DNA of 64,000 nucleotides. Origin: Arenibacter catalasegens. Lineage in GTDB: Bacteria; Bacteroidota; Bacteroidia; Flavobacteriales; Flavobacteriaceae. This document shows, piece by piece, positions 1-7,715 of the stretch. Under the pieces are notes generated by a model. It was not told the DNA's origin, searched no databases, and saw only the letters and a list, made by a program, of their open reading frames with translations. The position numbers were made by a program, and so were the translations under genes. Where the stretch lies: contig NZ_PHQQ01000020.1 of NCBI RefSeq assembly GCF_002909235.1, forward strand, positions 1-64,000. Reading direction: 5' to 3'. Numbering within the stretch: the first letter of the stretch is position 1; each line of letters starts with the position of its first letter.

Positions 1-72
1 TTTAAACTTCTCACCAAAATTACGAGATAATCGTTTGTCAAAACTCTTTTTAAAACCTTCTAAATTTGCCAT
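1..72 (-). CDS. possible 5' end of a gene running off the left edge
   Basis: The minus strand opens with ATG (complement of 70-72) and stays open for all 24 codons to the window edge. The peptide begins MANLEGFKKSFDKRL and is basic and hydrophilic, with no signal peptide. About 700 bases upstream hold only repeats, which fits a gene starting here. The family cannot be named from 24 residues, and a chance open frame of this length is quite possible. Confidence 0.35.
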   Translation of the reverse strand, partial: MANLEGFKKSFDKRLSRNFGEKFK

Positions 73-180
73 TTTTGATCAGTTTTATACAACCTTAAAC
101 GGTCAACGTATTTCAGGCATAGACAAAGTAAAATGTCAAGCTTCATTCATAATGACAATCAGTTAATTTCTGATGACGAG

Positions 181-281
181 AGTAAAAGCTCCTCCCTTTA
201 GACCTGTACTGAGCGGAGTCGAAGTGCGAAGGGAGGTGGCTTCGCCATAAGCGAAGACGGAGGGGATTGAAAGCCCAAGAT
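181..281. repeat. repeat module A, copy 1, with an internal insertion
   Basis: This matches module A at 6106-6182. Both begin AGTAAAAGCTCCTCCCTT and continue with a GGGAGGTGGCTTCGCC segment and an AAGCCCAAGAT end. In this copy the two hairpin arms (191-198 and 229-236) are separated by about 30 bases, where the other copy has a four-base loop. The extra DNA carries the CTGAGCGGAGTCGAAG element at 209-224. Confidence 0.8.
209..224. repeat. CTGAGCGGAGTCGAAG element nested in module A
   Basis: A short element of the type CTGAGCGnAGTCGAA sits inside the loop of the module A hairpin. It is related to the GTCGAGCGCAGTCGAGACC elements at 6501 and 10836. Similar short motifs are scattered between genes in many bacterial genomes. 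Confidence 0.6.
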
Positions 282-356
282 ATGGGGCAATAACCAAAGA
301 TAAGGTAAAGTAAAAAGTCAGGGATTTCAACCCTTGTCTGGCGGTAGGCAGACGGA

Positions 357-447
357 GTCGAGACCTATAAAGAGAAACCAATGATGTGCGACTTCTCTCC
401 CGATAGGTATCGGGAGTCCCATAAAAAGGGACTCTGTCGAGGTGACT
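357..447. repeat. repeat module B, copy 1
   Basis: A 91-base module runs from GTCGAGACC to GAGGTGACT and recurs at 5904-5993 and 10847-10937 with only a modest number of differences. It holds two hairpins: CTCCCGAT/ATCGGGAG around AGGT (397-416), and GTCCC/GGGAC (416-432). Copy 2 keeps the first hairpin through a G-T wobble. Confidence 0.85.
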
Positions 448-480
448 GCATCCGTCATTATTAGGAGCTTTGGCGACGAA

Positions 481-540
481 GCAATCTCTTCACTCAAAAA
501 AGAGATTGCCACGCTACGCCTGCCTGGCGGCAAGGCAGGC
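481..540. repeat. repeat module C, double hairpin
   Basis: A 10-base stem GCAATCTCTT/AAGAGATTGC (481-490 with 500-509) is followed by a 7-base stem GCCTGCC/GGCAGGC (518-524 with 534-540). Degenerate versions of the first part occur at about 6025-6065 and 10963-11010, and AGATTGCCGCGCTAC recurs at 5850 and 6048. Confidence 0.7.
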
Positions 541-561
541 TCGCAATGACCATAAATGTCT

Positions 562-581
562 GGTCGGGCACAGTCGAGACC
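562..581. repeat. repeat module D, copy 1 (GGTCG..AGTCGAGACC)
   Basis: A 20-base imperfect inverted repeat with GGTC and GACC ends, preceded by ATGTC. It is near-identical to the copies at 6501-6520 and 10836-10855. Confidence 0.75.
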
Positions 582-783
582 TATTAGCAGAGAAGTCGTA
601 CACAATGTGATAATTGGTTATCGCTAGTTGTGCAATACCATTAGGGCATCTCCTAAAGAGTGTTTATGGAAAATAGTTTGGGTTTCTAACCCAATACTAA
701 TAAAAAGATAATATTGCCATTGTGCCAAAGGGAATTTCTTTCTTATTATTGTAAACTGTTAACCACTATTACTTACAGTACTT

Positions 784-1770
784 ATGAAATTCAGATTTAT
801 TTTTTTGTTTTTAATTGTTTTATCCCCCTCAGTCCAATCCCAAGACATTTCCCAGTTACACTTTAATGGAAACAAGGAATTTAAAGTGGTACAGTTTACG
901 GATACCCATGTTAATGTGGAGCAAGGGAAAAACGTGGATGCCTTTACTACCATTAAAAAGATATTGGCCATAGAAAAACCGGACTTGGTAGTCTTAACGG
1001 GAGATATTGCTACTGATGGCAACCCTGAAAAGACTTATAAAGAATTTGAGGCTATTTTTACCGAAGCCAAAATGCCTTGGATCGTTACCCTTGGAAATCA
1101 TGATTCCCAAGCTGATCTTTCCAGGAAAGAAGTGGCAGATTTTCTTCAGAATTTAAATTACTGTTTAAATAATGACCAGGGGGATACCTATGGTAACTCC
1201 AATTTTGTATATCCTGTCCGCAGTAGCGATAATAAGAACGAAGCGCTTATTTACGTCATGGATTCCAATGCCTATAGCACTCTAAAACCTCAAGTAGATG
1301 GATGGGGTTGGTTTGATAATAGTCAAGTAAGCTGGTACAAGGAAAAAAGCAAGGAATTTACCCAACTAAATAATAACGAACCCCTGCCTGCCATTGCCTT
1401 TTTTCATATTCCGTTACCTGAGTATTACCAGGCATGGAAGAACAAAAAAGTAAAAGCCATAGGGAAACGAAAAGAACAGGAATGTGGACCGGAAATTAAT
1501 ACGGGTATGTTTGCGGCCATGCTGGAAGGCAAGGATGTGATGGGCACTTTTGTGGGCCATGATCACAATAACGATTATATAGGGGTGCATTACAATATGG
1601 CCTTGGCTTATGGTAGGGTTACCAAAACTAAAACCTATAACAAAGCGCCTATAGAAGGGGCAAGAATAATTGTTTTGAAAGAGGGAGAACGTAGTTTTGA
1701 TACTTGGATTCGAGAGGTAAACGGCAAAAAAGTCTACCCCTGTTCATGGCCGGATTCTTTTATAGAATAG
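784..1770 (+). CDS. exported metallophosphoesterase
   Basis: This is a calcineurin-like phosphoesterase of 328 residues. A signal peptide covers about residues 1-19 (hydrophobic core, cleavage near VQS-QD), so it should act outside the cytoplasm. The metal-binding motifs appear in order: DTH near residue 40, GDI near 76, GNHD near 105, a histidine in FFHIPLP near 210, and GHDHNND near 260. The spacing resembles the purple-acid-phosphatase-like or 'Phosphohydrolase-1' bacterial proteins often annotated as phosphatases, and the substrate cannot be told. The gene stands alone, converging on the molybdenum-hydroxylase gene 26 bases away. The ATG is followed directly by the signal peptide, which supports the start. 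Confidence 0.88.
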   Translation: MKFRFIFLFLIVLSPSVQSQDISQLHFNGNKEFKVVQFTDTHVNVEQGKNVDAFTTIKKILAIEKPDLVVLTGDIATDGNPEKTYKEFEAIFTEAKMPWIVTLGNHDSQADLSRKEVADFLQNLNYCLNNDQGDTYGNSNFVYPVRSSDNKNEALIYVMDSNAYSTLKPQVDGWGWFDNSQVSWYKEKSKEFTQLNNNEPLPAIAFFHIPLPEYYQAWKNKKVKAIGKRKEQECGPEINTGMFAAMLEGKDVMGTFVGHDHNNDYIGVHYNMALAYGRVTKTKTYNKAPIEGARIIVLKEGERSFDTWIREVNGKKVYPCSWPDSFIE

Positions 1771-1796
1771 ACCATCATGTTTTTATGAGCTTGGCC

Positions 1797-3974
1797 TTAG
1801 CTATTCAATACTTCCAACACTCGATCTGGGGTAAATGGTAGGTGCCGTAGGCGTTTGCCCGTTAATCGTAAAAAAGCATTGGCAATGGCACATGCCACCA
1901 TAGGTGTTGCCGTTTCGCCCACGCCCTCTGGCCTTTCGGAAGACACAATAAATTCGGTTTCAATACTCTCAGGGATGTCCTGCATCCGGAGTAAGTGATA
2001 ATCATGAAAATTTGACTGTTGTACCTTGCCGTCCACAATAGTAATCTGCTCTTGCAGCACACTGCTCATCCCCATTATTAAGCCTCCTTCCATTTGGGCC
2101 TTTACATTGTCCGGTTGTACAATGACTCCGGCATCCAAAGCCACCCAAAAATGATGCACCTTGATCTTTCCTGAACTTCGGTCTACCGAAATCTCACAGA
2201 TTCCCGTACCCAAAGACCCGTGTTCTACGAAGGCTACTCCTTTGGCCCTATCTGCCAAGGAAGGTTTGTCCCAGCCCGACATTTTAGCGGCCTGTTCTAA
2301 AGTGGCCAACGCCCGTGGTGCCTTGCTCATTAATTTTCTTCTAAGGGCTATGGGGTCCATACCCTGGCCCAAGGCTATTTCATCCAGCATTGATTCTATG
2401 GCAAACTTATTTGGGCCATGGCCTACCGCGCGCCAATGTTTTAATCGAATCCCGTGCCACGCCTCGCGCCATTCCACAAATTGATTGGGAATATCATAAT
2501 GGTCATTCCTGGACCCACTGGCCACAAGATTTCCGCCATCCCCTACAACACAATGGGAGAGTCCGGTGATTGATCCATTTTTATCCACAGTAGCCTTTAA
2601 CCGTTGTAGGGATAAGGGTCGGAAAGTGCCATAGCCCATATCGTCTTCCCTGGTCCATATTAATTTAACGGGCAGCGGTGCCATTTCTTTGGCCAGCATG
2701 GCAGCTTCAATAATATAATCGTTCATACTTCTTCTGCCGAACCCTCCACCTAAATATTGCAAATGAATAGTTACATTTTCTGGAGGTATTTCCAAGAGGT
2801 CGGGGACACCCAATTTTGGGTCGAACCCCTGCTGGCTACCCACCCATACTTCGGCGTTTTTTAAATCTTCCGAGACCTGAACCACGGCATTTAGGGGTTC
2901 CATTTGGGCATGGTATACGTAATCGTTCTTAAAATAGGCCTCATAGGTTTTGCTCGCCGATTTCATGGCGGCATCTACATCCCCTATTTCCTGAATAACT
3001 TTACCTTTTTTTTTCTGCTTGGAAATTTTCTCATAGGTAGGATAGATCTCTTGTGAATTGTAACCCATTGCCTGGGTATCTCCCCATTTAATTATTAATC
3101 GTTTTTTCCCCTGTAGCGCCAGTTCCAGTGTCTTGGCAATTAACCCGATAGCATAATCGAAGGGGATTATTGTGAGTATTCCATCCATTGCCAGAATTTC
3201 CGCTTCATTGGTCAAGGTAGGTTTGGCACCGTGTAGGTTTCCCCTTTCCAAAACTCCATAGACCATATTGGGTAGCCTAATGTCTATGGCAAACTGTGCT
3301 GTGCCATCAACCTTGGCAGGAATTTCGGAACGTGGGATGGTATTGCCTATGAGTTGGAAGTCTTTTGGAGGTTTTAATTGCTCAGAGGTGAAATCGGGAA
3401 TGGTCTCGGGCATTGCCAAAACAGGCACCAATTCCCCAAAGCTTATTTTTCTATTCGTTGCCGCATGAGTAACAAAACTATTCTTCGCTGATAATTCGGA
3501 AATGGGGACCTCCCAATGTTTGGCCGCACTGTTCAATAGGACATATCGGGCCTGTGCACCTGCCTTTCTCATAACCGGATAGTAACTATTGGTAGACCGG
3601 CTGCCCACAGTAAACATAAGCTTACTGCCCGGAGCCCATCCTTCTGATCCATAAATGGCTACTTCTTGTGGTGAAAATTCCACCTTTACCCTGGACCAGT
3701 CTGCATCCATTTCCTCTGCAAATATTAAGGGCAAGGCGGTCATAGATCCCTGTCCCATTTCTGCAGCCGGATTATAAATGGTGATTTCACCATCTTCAGT
3801 TATTCGTACCCATGCTGTAAGTGGATGTTTTTGTAGTTGTTCCTTAATTCCTTGTGTATCCTTGCAGGAAATCATGTAGGGTAGAATACCGGACACGCCT
3901 ATGAAAAGGGCCACTCCACTGGAAGTTTTTAGGAATTCCCTACGATTTACACTATTTGGCGCTGTAGACATCAC
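1797..3974 (-). CDS. molybdopterin-binding large subunit, isoquinoline 1-oxidoreductase beta type
   Basis: This 725-residue protein matches the xanthine dehydrogenase-family molybdopterin subunit of the IorB/aldehyde dehydrogenase type. A twin-arginine signal (NRREFLKTSSG, residues 10-20, followed by a hydrophobic stretch) predicts folded export to the periplasm. Family landmarks are NPAAEMGQGSMTALP near 68-82, GGGFGRRSMNDY near 410, and the C-terminal GVGE whose glutamate at about 687 is the expected catalytic base. Enzymes of this type hydroxylate N-heterocycles or oxidise aldehydes with water; the substrate here is unknown. It follows the 2Fe-2S subunit gene by 31 bases in one operon. No cytochrome partner or molybdenum cofactor maturation gene is present nearby. 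Confidence 0.9.
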   Translation of the reverse strand: MMSTAPNSVNRREFLKTSSGVALFIGVSGILPYMISCKDTQGIKEQLQKHPLTAWVRITEDGEITIYNPAAEMGQGSMTALPLIFAEEMDADWSRVKVEFSPQEVAIYGSEGWAPGSKLMFTVGSRSTNSYYPVMRKAGAQARYVLLNSAAKHWEVPISELSAKNSFVTHAATNRKISFGELVPVLAMPETIPDFTSEQLKPPKDFQLIGNTIPRSEIPAKVDGTAQFAIDIRLPNMVYGVLERGNLHGAKPTLTNEAEILAMDGILTIIPFDYAIGLIAKTLELALQGKKRLIIKWGDTQAMGYNSQEIYPTYEKISKQKKKGKVIQEIGDVDAAMKSASKTYEAYFKNDYVYHAQMEPLNAVVQVSEDLKNAEVWVGSQQGFDPKLGVPDLLEIPPENVTIHLQYLGGGFGRRSMNDYIIEAAMLAKEMAPLPVKLIWTREDDMGYGTFRPLSLQRLKATVDKNGSITGLSHCVVGDGGNLVASGSRNDHYDIPNQFVEWREAWHGIRLKHWRAVGHGPNKFAIESMLDEIALGQGMDPIALRRKLMSKAPRALATLEQAAKMSGWDKPSLADRAKGVAFVEHGSLGTGICEISVDRSSGKIKVHHFWVALDAGVIVQPDNVKAQMEGGLIMGMSSVLQEQITIVDGKVQQSNFHDYHLLRMQDIPESIETEFIVSSERPEGVGETATPMVACAIANAFLRLTGKRLRHLPFTPDRVLEVLNS

Positions 3975-4005
3975 ATTGGGTATTTATATTAATTATGGGC
4001 CTAGA

Positions 4006-4479
4006 TCAAGTTTGTGGAACTTTGCTTTCAGATGCCAACTTAATGGCTTTTAAAATTCGCAGATAAGTACCGCAGCGGCATAGGATGCCGTTCATATGCA
4101 ATTTTATTTCTTCGGTTGTAGGATTTGGGTTTTCTTCCAAAAGGGCAACCGCTTGCATTATTTGCCCGGAATGGCAATAGCCACACTGGGGAGCTTGTGC
4201 TTCTATCCATGCCTTTTGCACGGGATGGTCCCCTTTTTCCGACAAACCTTCTATGGTCTTTATTTTTTGTCCGCCCACAAAATCGTCTACCTGTAACATG
4301 CAGGCCTTCATGGGTTTACTATTGATATGGATGGTACAAGCCCCGCATTGAGCAATGCCACAGCCGTATTTGGTACCCGTAAGCCCTAAATGTTCCCGAA
4401 GCACCCAGAGTAGGGAAGTGCCGCTGGCAACTTCAACCTCATGCATTTTATTATTTATATCCAAGGTGAAATTCGCCAT
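4006..4479 (-). CDS. 2Fe-2S small subunit, isoquinoline 1-oxidoreductase alpha type
   Basis: This 157-residue iron-sulfur protein is the electron-transfer partner of the adjacent molybdopterin subunit. The N-terminal plant-ferredoxin-like domain has cysteines C40, C45, C48 and C60 (CGIAQCGAC). The C-terminal helical domain has C99, C102, C134 and C136 (QCGYCHSG and CRCGTY). These eight ligands for two 2Fe-2S clusters are all present, and the length is typical of the family. It has no signal peptide, so it is probably carried through the Tat system bound to the large subunit. It is the first gene of the two-gene operon. Confidence 0.92.
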   Translation of the reverse strand: MANFTLDINNKMHEVEVASGTSLLWVLREHLGLTGTKYGCGIAQCGACTIHINSKPMKACMLQVDDFVGGQKIKTIEGLSEKGDHPVQKAWIEAQAPQCGYCHSGQIMQAVALLEENPNPTTEEIKLHMNGILCRCGTYLRILKAIKLASESKVPQT

Positions 4480-4594
4480 ATTAAGGAAAGATTAACGTAT
4501 AAGGTACAAAAAAAAGAAATTGGCAACTGTTAAATAGACGTAATTTCAAGGGAGCCTTGGATGGGGTTGGAGGTTGTTTAATTGACCCTAAACC

Positions 4595-5650
4595 TTAAAA
4601 TTGAACCCCGTGCTCGGCAGGAAATTGCAAGGGAATGTCCTCCCTGTTTTCCCCAAGGTTTTGCCTTAGGTCTATTTCAATTCCTCGTGCAATGGTAGAA
4701 ATGGGAACGTCATTGGCAGTGCCCTCAAACGGATTTTCTCCCGTACGGCCGATTCTTTCCATGGTATGGAACATCCAGGCCACAGCAGTATAAACGGGGA
4801 TAGAGAACAATATAAATAAGTCGCCCAATAAGGAGTGTTTATCTGCGAATCCCTGTCCTATTTCAACGAATTGAGGAACCAATGCCATAGGTAGAAGGAG
4901 TAATAAAAGCCACATAAAATAATGGTTGAGGGAAGCATATTGTCTGGGATATGGAAAATTCTTGATGCGTTCCGTTTGCCCTTGAACGGTTAAAAGTTCT
5001 TGGACAAGTCCTTCCAGTTCAAGAAAAGAGAACTCCCAAAGTATACCGTTTTCCTTAAGTTTTTTTAGGTGATGGGATTGTAAATATAAAATGGCGGTCT
5101 GATGATTATCCTTGTTCATGACATACTCCATATCGGTTGCGGACAAATACGGTTGTAAATCCTCTTCCAGGGAGGATTTCTTTTCCGGTGGCTGTACGCC
5201 CCATTCGCGATTTGTTTTATTATTGCTGGTAGTTTCCCATGGCTTTGGCTGCCGCATGGCATGTCTTAATGCCGTCATCCACGCAATATGCCGGTAGGTG
5301 AGCACTTTCACCTCTGCTTGGATAGTTTCTTCTGATATAGTCTCCTTAGCATGCTCATTGGAGAGCATGTCTTGAGCAAATACACCAAAGGTGCGGGAGG
5401 TGTTGACAATTCCGCCCCAAATTTTTCTAGCTTCCCATATACGGTCATATACGGCATTATTTTGAAATCCGATGACAAAGGCCACAGCTGTACCGATCAA
5501 GGCCATTGGTGTCCATGGAATTCTAAACCAATCCATATTTAGAAAATAATAGCTTAGAACCCATAAAACAATAATGAAAATGAACCATAGGGTTTCAAAC
5601 CGTGTCCATTTTGCCATAGTAAGTATTCGATAAACTTTTCCTGTGTACAT
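4595..5650 (-). CDS. bestrophin family membrane channel protein
   Basis: This 351-residue protein resembles bacterial bestrophins (RFP-TM or UPF0187), which form pentameric anion or cation channels. The signature NAVYDRIWEARKIWG lies near residues 66-80, and NPFEGTANDVPI near the C terminus matches the conserved bestrophin segment after the last helix. Hydrophobic helices occur near 20-40, 48-64, 245-265 and 280-300. The start at 5650 gives the peptide MYTGKVYRIL; a second in-frame ATG at 5617 (MAKWTRF) is possible. It is separated by 115 bases from the molybdenum operon and is probably transcribed on its own. Confidence 0.88.
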   Translation of the reverse strand: MYTGKVYRILTMAKWTRFETLWFIFIIVLWVLSYYFLNMDWFRIPWTPMALIGTAVAFVIGFQNNAVYDRIWEARKIWGGIVNTSRTFGVFAQDMLSNEHAKETISEETIQAEVKVLTYRHIAWMTALRHAMRQPKPWETTSNNKTNREWGVQPPEKKSSLEEDLQPYLSATDMEYVMNKDNHQTAILYLQSHHLKKLKENGILWEFSFLELEGLVQELLTVQGQTERIKNFPYPRQYASLNHYFMWLLLLLLPMALVPQFVEIGQGFADKHSLLGDLFILFSIPVYTAVAWMFHTMERIGRTGENPFEGTANDVPISTIARGIEIDLRQNLGENREDIPLQFPAEHGVQF

Positions 5651-5760
5651 AGGTGGTTATGGGTATTGGTTCTGTTATAAATAGTGGTCAATTGTAGTGC
5701 ATAGGTTGTAGTACACTACCCCTAAATATAGCAAATCCATTTTTTATTGGGGTGGTTATA

Positions 5761-5812
5761 TCAGTAAACAGTTATAAGTTAACAGGGGTCAGTAATGAGT
5801 AATCAGTGAATA
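5761..5812. repeat. degenerate CAGTnAnCAGT stretch, copy 1
   Basis: Loose repeats of units such as CAGTAAACAGT, CAGTAATGAGT and AATCAGTGAA. Comparable stretches lie at 6222-6270 and 10763-10809. They look like decayed microsatellite-type intergenic DNA. Confidence 0.5.
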
Positions 5813-5903
5813 ATGTCGAAGGTGGAAAGTCGAAATATTCAAAAATCAGATTGCCGCGCTACACTCGCAATGACGTATTGCTGCATGGTGGTAGACCGGC
5901 GGA

Positions 5904-5993
5904 GTCGAGACTTATAAAGAGAGACCAATGGTGTGCGACTTCTCTCCCGATAGGTGTCGGGAGTCCCAGAAAAAGGACTCTGTCGAAGTGACT
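5904..5993. repeat. repeat module B, copy 2
   Basis: 90 bases aligned end to end with 357-447, with about seven substitutions and one deleted G. The hairpin CTCCCGAT/GTCGGGAG is kept by a wobble pair. Confidence 0.85.
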
Positions 5994-6105
5994 AATTAGG
6001 TAATTACGAGGCGCTATGGCAACGAAGCGATCTATTCACTCAAAAAACAGATTGCCGCGCTACTGCCTAATTCGGGATAACGATAAGTAATTTTGTAAAG
6101 AGGTG

Positions 6106-6182
6106 AGTAAAAGCTCCTCCCTTTTGCCAAAGGGAGGTGGCTTCGCCATAAGCGAAGACGGAGGGTTCTGAAAGCCCAAGAT
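6106..6182. repeat. repeat module A, copy 2, uninterrupted
   Basis: It carries a perfect 9-base hairpin CCTCCCTTT/AAAGGGAGG with a four-base loop (6116-6137), then CTTCGC/GCGAAG. It is the uninterrupted counterpart of 181-281. Confidence 0.8.
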
Positions 6183-6221
6183 TTTTGACAATGAACAATT
6201 ACCAATAAACAATAAAGGAAG

Positions 6222-6270
6222 TGCAGTGAACTGTAATTAGTGAACAGAAGTCAGTGTTTAGTTTACAGTG
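6222..6270. repeat. degenerate CAGTnAnCAGT stretch, copy 2
   Basis: Loose units such as GCAGTGAACTG, TTAGTGAACAG, GTCAGTGTTTAG and TTTACAGTG, comparable to 5761-5812. Confidence 0.45.
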
Positions 6271-6406
6271 AAAAGTGGACATAGCAGTCACTTCGACATG
6301 AGCCTAATTTCAGGACGATTGAGAAGTCCTTCCTCTGGCGAGCGTCACGCTCGTGCTAAACCCTTTTCAATGATATCTATATAATTCCCAGATAAAGTGA
6401 GCCTGC

Positions 6407-6422
6407 CCAGCCTTTAGGTTGG
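6407..6422. repeat. CCAGCCTTTAGGTTGG inverted repeat, copy 1
   Basis: An imperfect palindrome (CCA.CCT/AGG.TGG) matching 26522-26537 at 15 of 16 positions. The second copy lies in the spacer upstream of the GH65 gene, so this module reaches outside the three main islands. Confidence 0.55.
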
Positions 6423-6500
6423 CGCAGCGTTGCAATCTGTTTCTTTAATATAGAGATTGCTTCGTCGTCAAAAACCCCTCACAATGACGGTAAAATGTCA

Positions 6501-6520
6501 GGTCGAGCGCAGTCGAGACC
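6501..6520. repeat. repeat module D, copy 2
   Basis: GGTCGAGCGCAGTCGAGACC, identical to 10836-10855 and close to 562-581. All three are preceded by ATGTC. Confidence 0.8.
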
Positions 6521-6548
6521 TATAGGGTGATACCTCGATTCTTTCTTT

Positions 6549-7115
6549 CTAATCAAATGACCTGCTACCAGCCTCCTTCAAGACCCTTTCCGCCTGAATG
6601 AGGTGTCTTTGATTGTGATAGACGACCACTCTGAACGTATCTCCCAATCTGAGTTTGACCCATTTGGAAATGGAGATGGCCGTTTTGGTTTTAACAAGAT
6701 CTGCCCGTGAGGCAAGTTTCAAGACATTTATCAAGTCCTGTTGTTGGGCAATAAATTTGATGAGTACCGTCTTATCCAGAGAACTGCCTATGGGATTCAT
6801 GGAGCTAAAGGTTTTCATCTTGTTCAACTTTTCCTTGGGAAGCATAGTGTTGGCAAAATAGTTGCCCAACCAGCCGCTTTTAAATTTTTCCGCAGGCCGG
6901 TGTCGGGATGCTATCAGCCGCTTTTCAATTTCAGGAATATAAAAATCCCCATATCGGTTTAAATGTTCCAAACATTCCAAAATACTCCAGCTTTCAGGAG
7001 AGGCTTTCCAGTTTAAGGTTTCCAAAGGTAGGGTTTTAAATTGTTCGGCCTTGGCTTTATATTCCTGGCTGCGCTCCAACAAATCCTCCAATAAGTCCTT
7101 AGATGCTATTTCCAT
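6549..7115 (-). CDS. DinB-like protein
   Basis: This 188-residue protein resembles the DinB/YfiT-like four-helix metalloprotein superfamily. The usual pattern is visible: KASPESWSILECLEHLN near residues 35-52, with the histidine that opens the metal site, and YHNQRHLIQAERVL near the C terminus, which would give the other two. Family members are metal-dependent, and several act as bacillithiol or other thiol transferases; the substrate is unknown here. It is the last gene of a five-gene minus-strand run and lies 51 bases after the Crp-like regulator. Cytoplasmic. Confidence 0.8.
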   Translation of the reverse strand: MEIASKDLLEDLLERSQEYKAKAEQFKTLPLETLNWKASPESWSILECLEHLNRYGDFYIPEIEKRLIASRHRPAEKFKSGWLGNYFANTMLPKEKLNKMKTFSSMNPIGSSLDKTVLIKFIAQQQDLINVLKLASRADLVKTKTAISISKWVKLRLGDTFRVVVYHNQRHLIQAERVLKEAGSRSFD

Positions 7116-7166
7116 TGTTTTTACTACAAAATTGGCTGCTTTGAACGATTAAAACATTGATTTGAA

Positions 7167-7703
7167 TTAAGATTTTTTGATCCTTGAAAGTGTTTCAGGG
7201 GTCATCCTTAAATAGGAAGCTATGTATTTATGTGGTATTTCCTGAAAGAGTTGGGGACTGCGCTTTAGGACTCTTTTATACCTATCCAAGGGAGACACGG
7301 TTAAAATATCCCGTTCCCGTTCCATCTGTTGCAATACTAACTGCTCCAAAATAAGTTGCCATGTTTCCAGATTTTCGGGGGAGGATCTAATATAATTGGT
7401 AAAGACCGACTTGCCAATGACTTTAAGGTTGGTTTTTTTTAGTGCCTGTATATATAAATCGGAAGGCGCTTCATTTAGAAAAGAATCCAACGCCGCTATA
7501 AAATTGTCCTTATAGCCAAATCTTATGGTGTGTTCCTCATTTTCCTCCACCACAAAAATTCTTAAACTGCCCTCTACCACCCAGTAGAGGTTAGTGTCCA
7601 AGCTTCCCTGGACCTTTACATATTCGTTCCTACCCAGTTCCAGTTCTGTACTCCATAAGCCTTCCCTGTCTATTTGTTCCTTTAGGTGGGTAATGGGATT
7701 CAT
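7167..7703 (-). CDS. Crp/Fnr family transcriptional regulator
   Basis: This 178-residue protein has a cyclic-nucleotide-binding-type beta-roll over about residues 20-110 (EYVKVQGSLDTNLYWVVEGSLRIF). A short C-terminal helix-turn-helix ends in YIASYLRMTPETLSRIKK. The form, with a minimal DNA-binding part, is common in Bacteroidota, where most members do not need cAMP. It lies between an alcohol dehydrogenase gene (12 bases upstream) and the DinB gene, so it may regulate its own operon. The effector is not evident. Confidence 0.85.
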   Translation of the reverse strand: MNPITHLKEQIDREGLWSTELELGRNEYVKVQGSLDTNLYWVVEGSLRIFVVEENEEHTIRFGYKDNFIAALDSFLNEAPSDLYIQALKKTNLKVIGKSVFTNYIRSSPENLETWQLILEQLVLQQMERERDILTVSPLDRYKRVLKRSPQLFQEIPHKYIASYLRMTPETLSRIKKS

Positions 7704-7715
7704 TTTTCTAAGTGA

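Larger units (their letters stand above)
73..783. other. gene-free repeat island 1
   Basis: No credible gene lies here. The stretch is a mosaic of short hairpin-forming modules that recur at 5761-6520 and 10763-10937 and are listed separately. The open frames across it (for example 163-381 and 327-605, minus) read through the repeats and resemble no protein. The last ~100 bases before 784 are AT-rich and probably hold the promoter of the metallophosphoesterase gene, but no clear motif was recognised. Confidence 0.7.
5651..6548. other. gene-free repeat island 2
   Basis: About 900 bases with no credible gene. It contains repeat modules B (5904), A (6106), D (6501), fragments of C, two degenerate CAGT-rich stretches and the CCAGCCTTTAGGTTGG inverted repeat. 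The first ~100 bases after 5651 are AT-rich and presumably carry the bestrophin promoter. Confidence 0.7.

Noticed and set aside
163-605. Open frames on the minus strand over repeat island 1
   Set aside because: They run through repeat modules, have unusual composition and match no protein family by eye.
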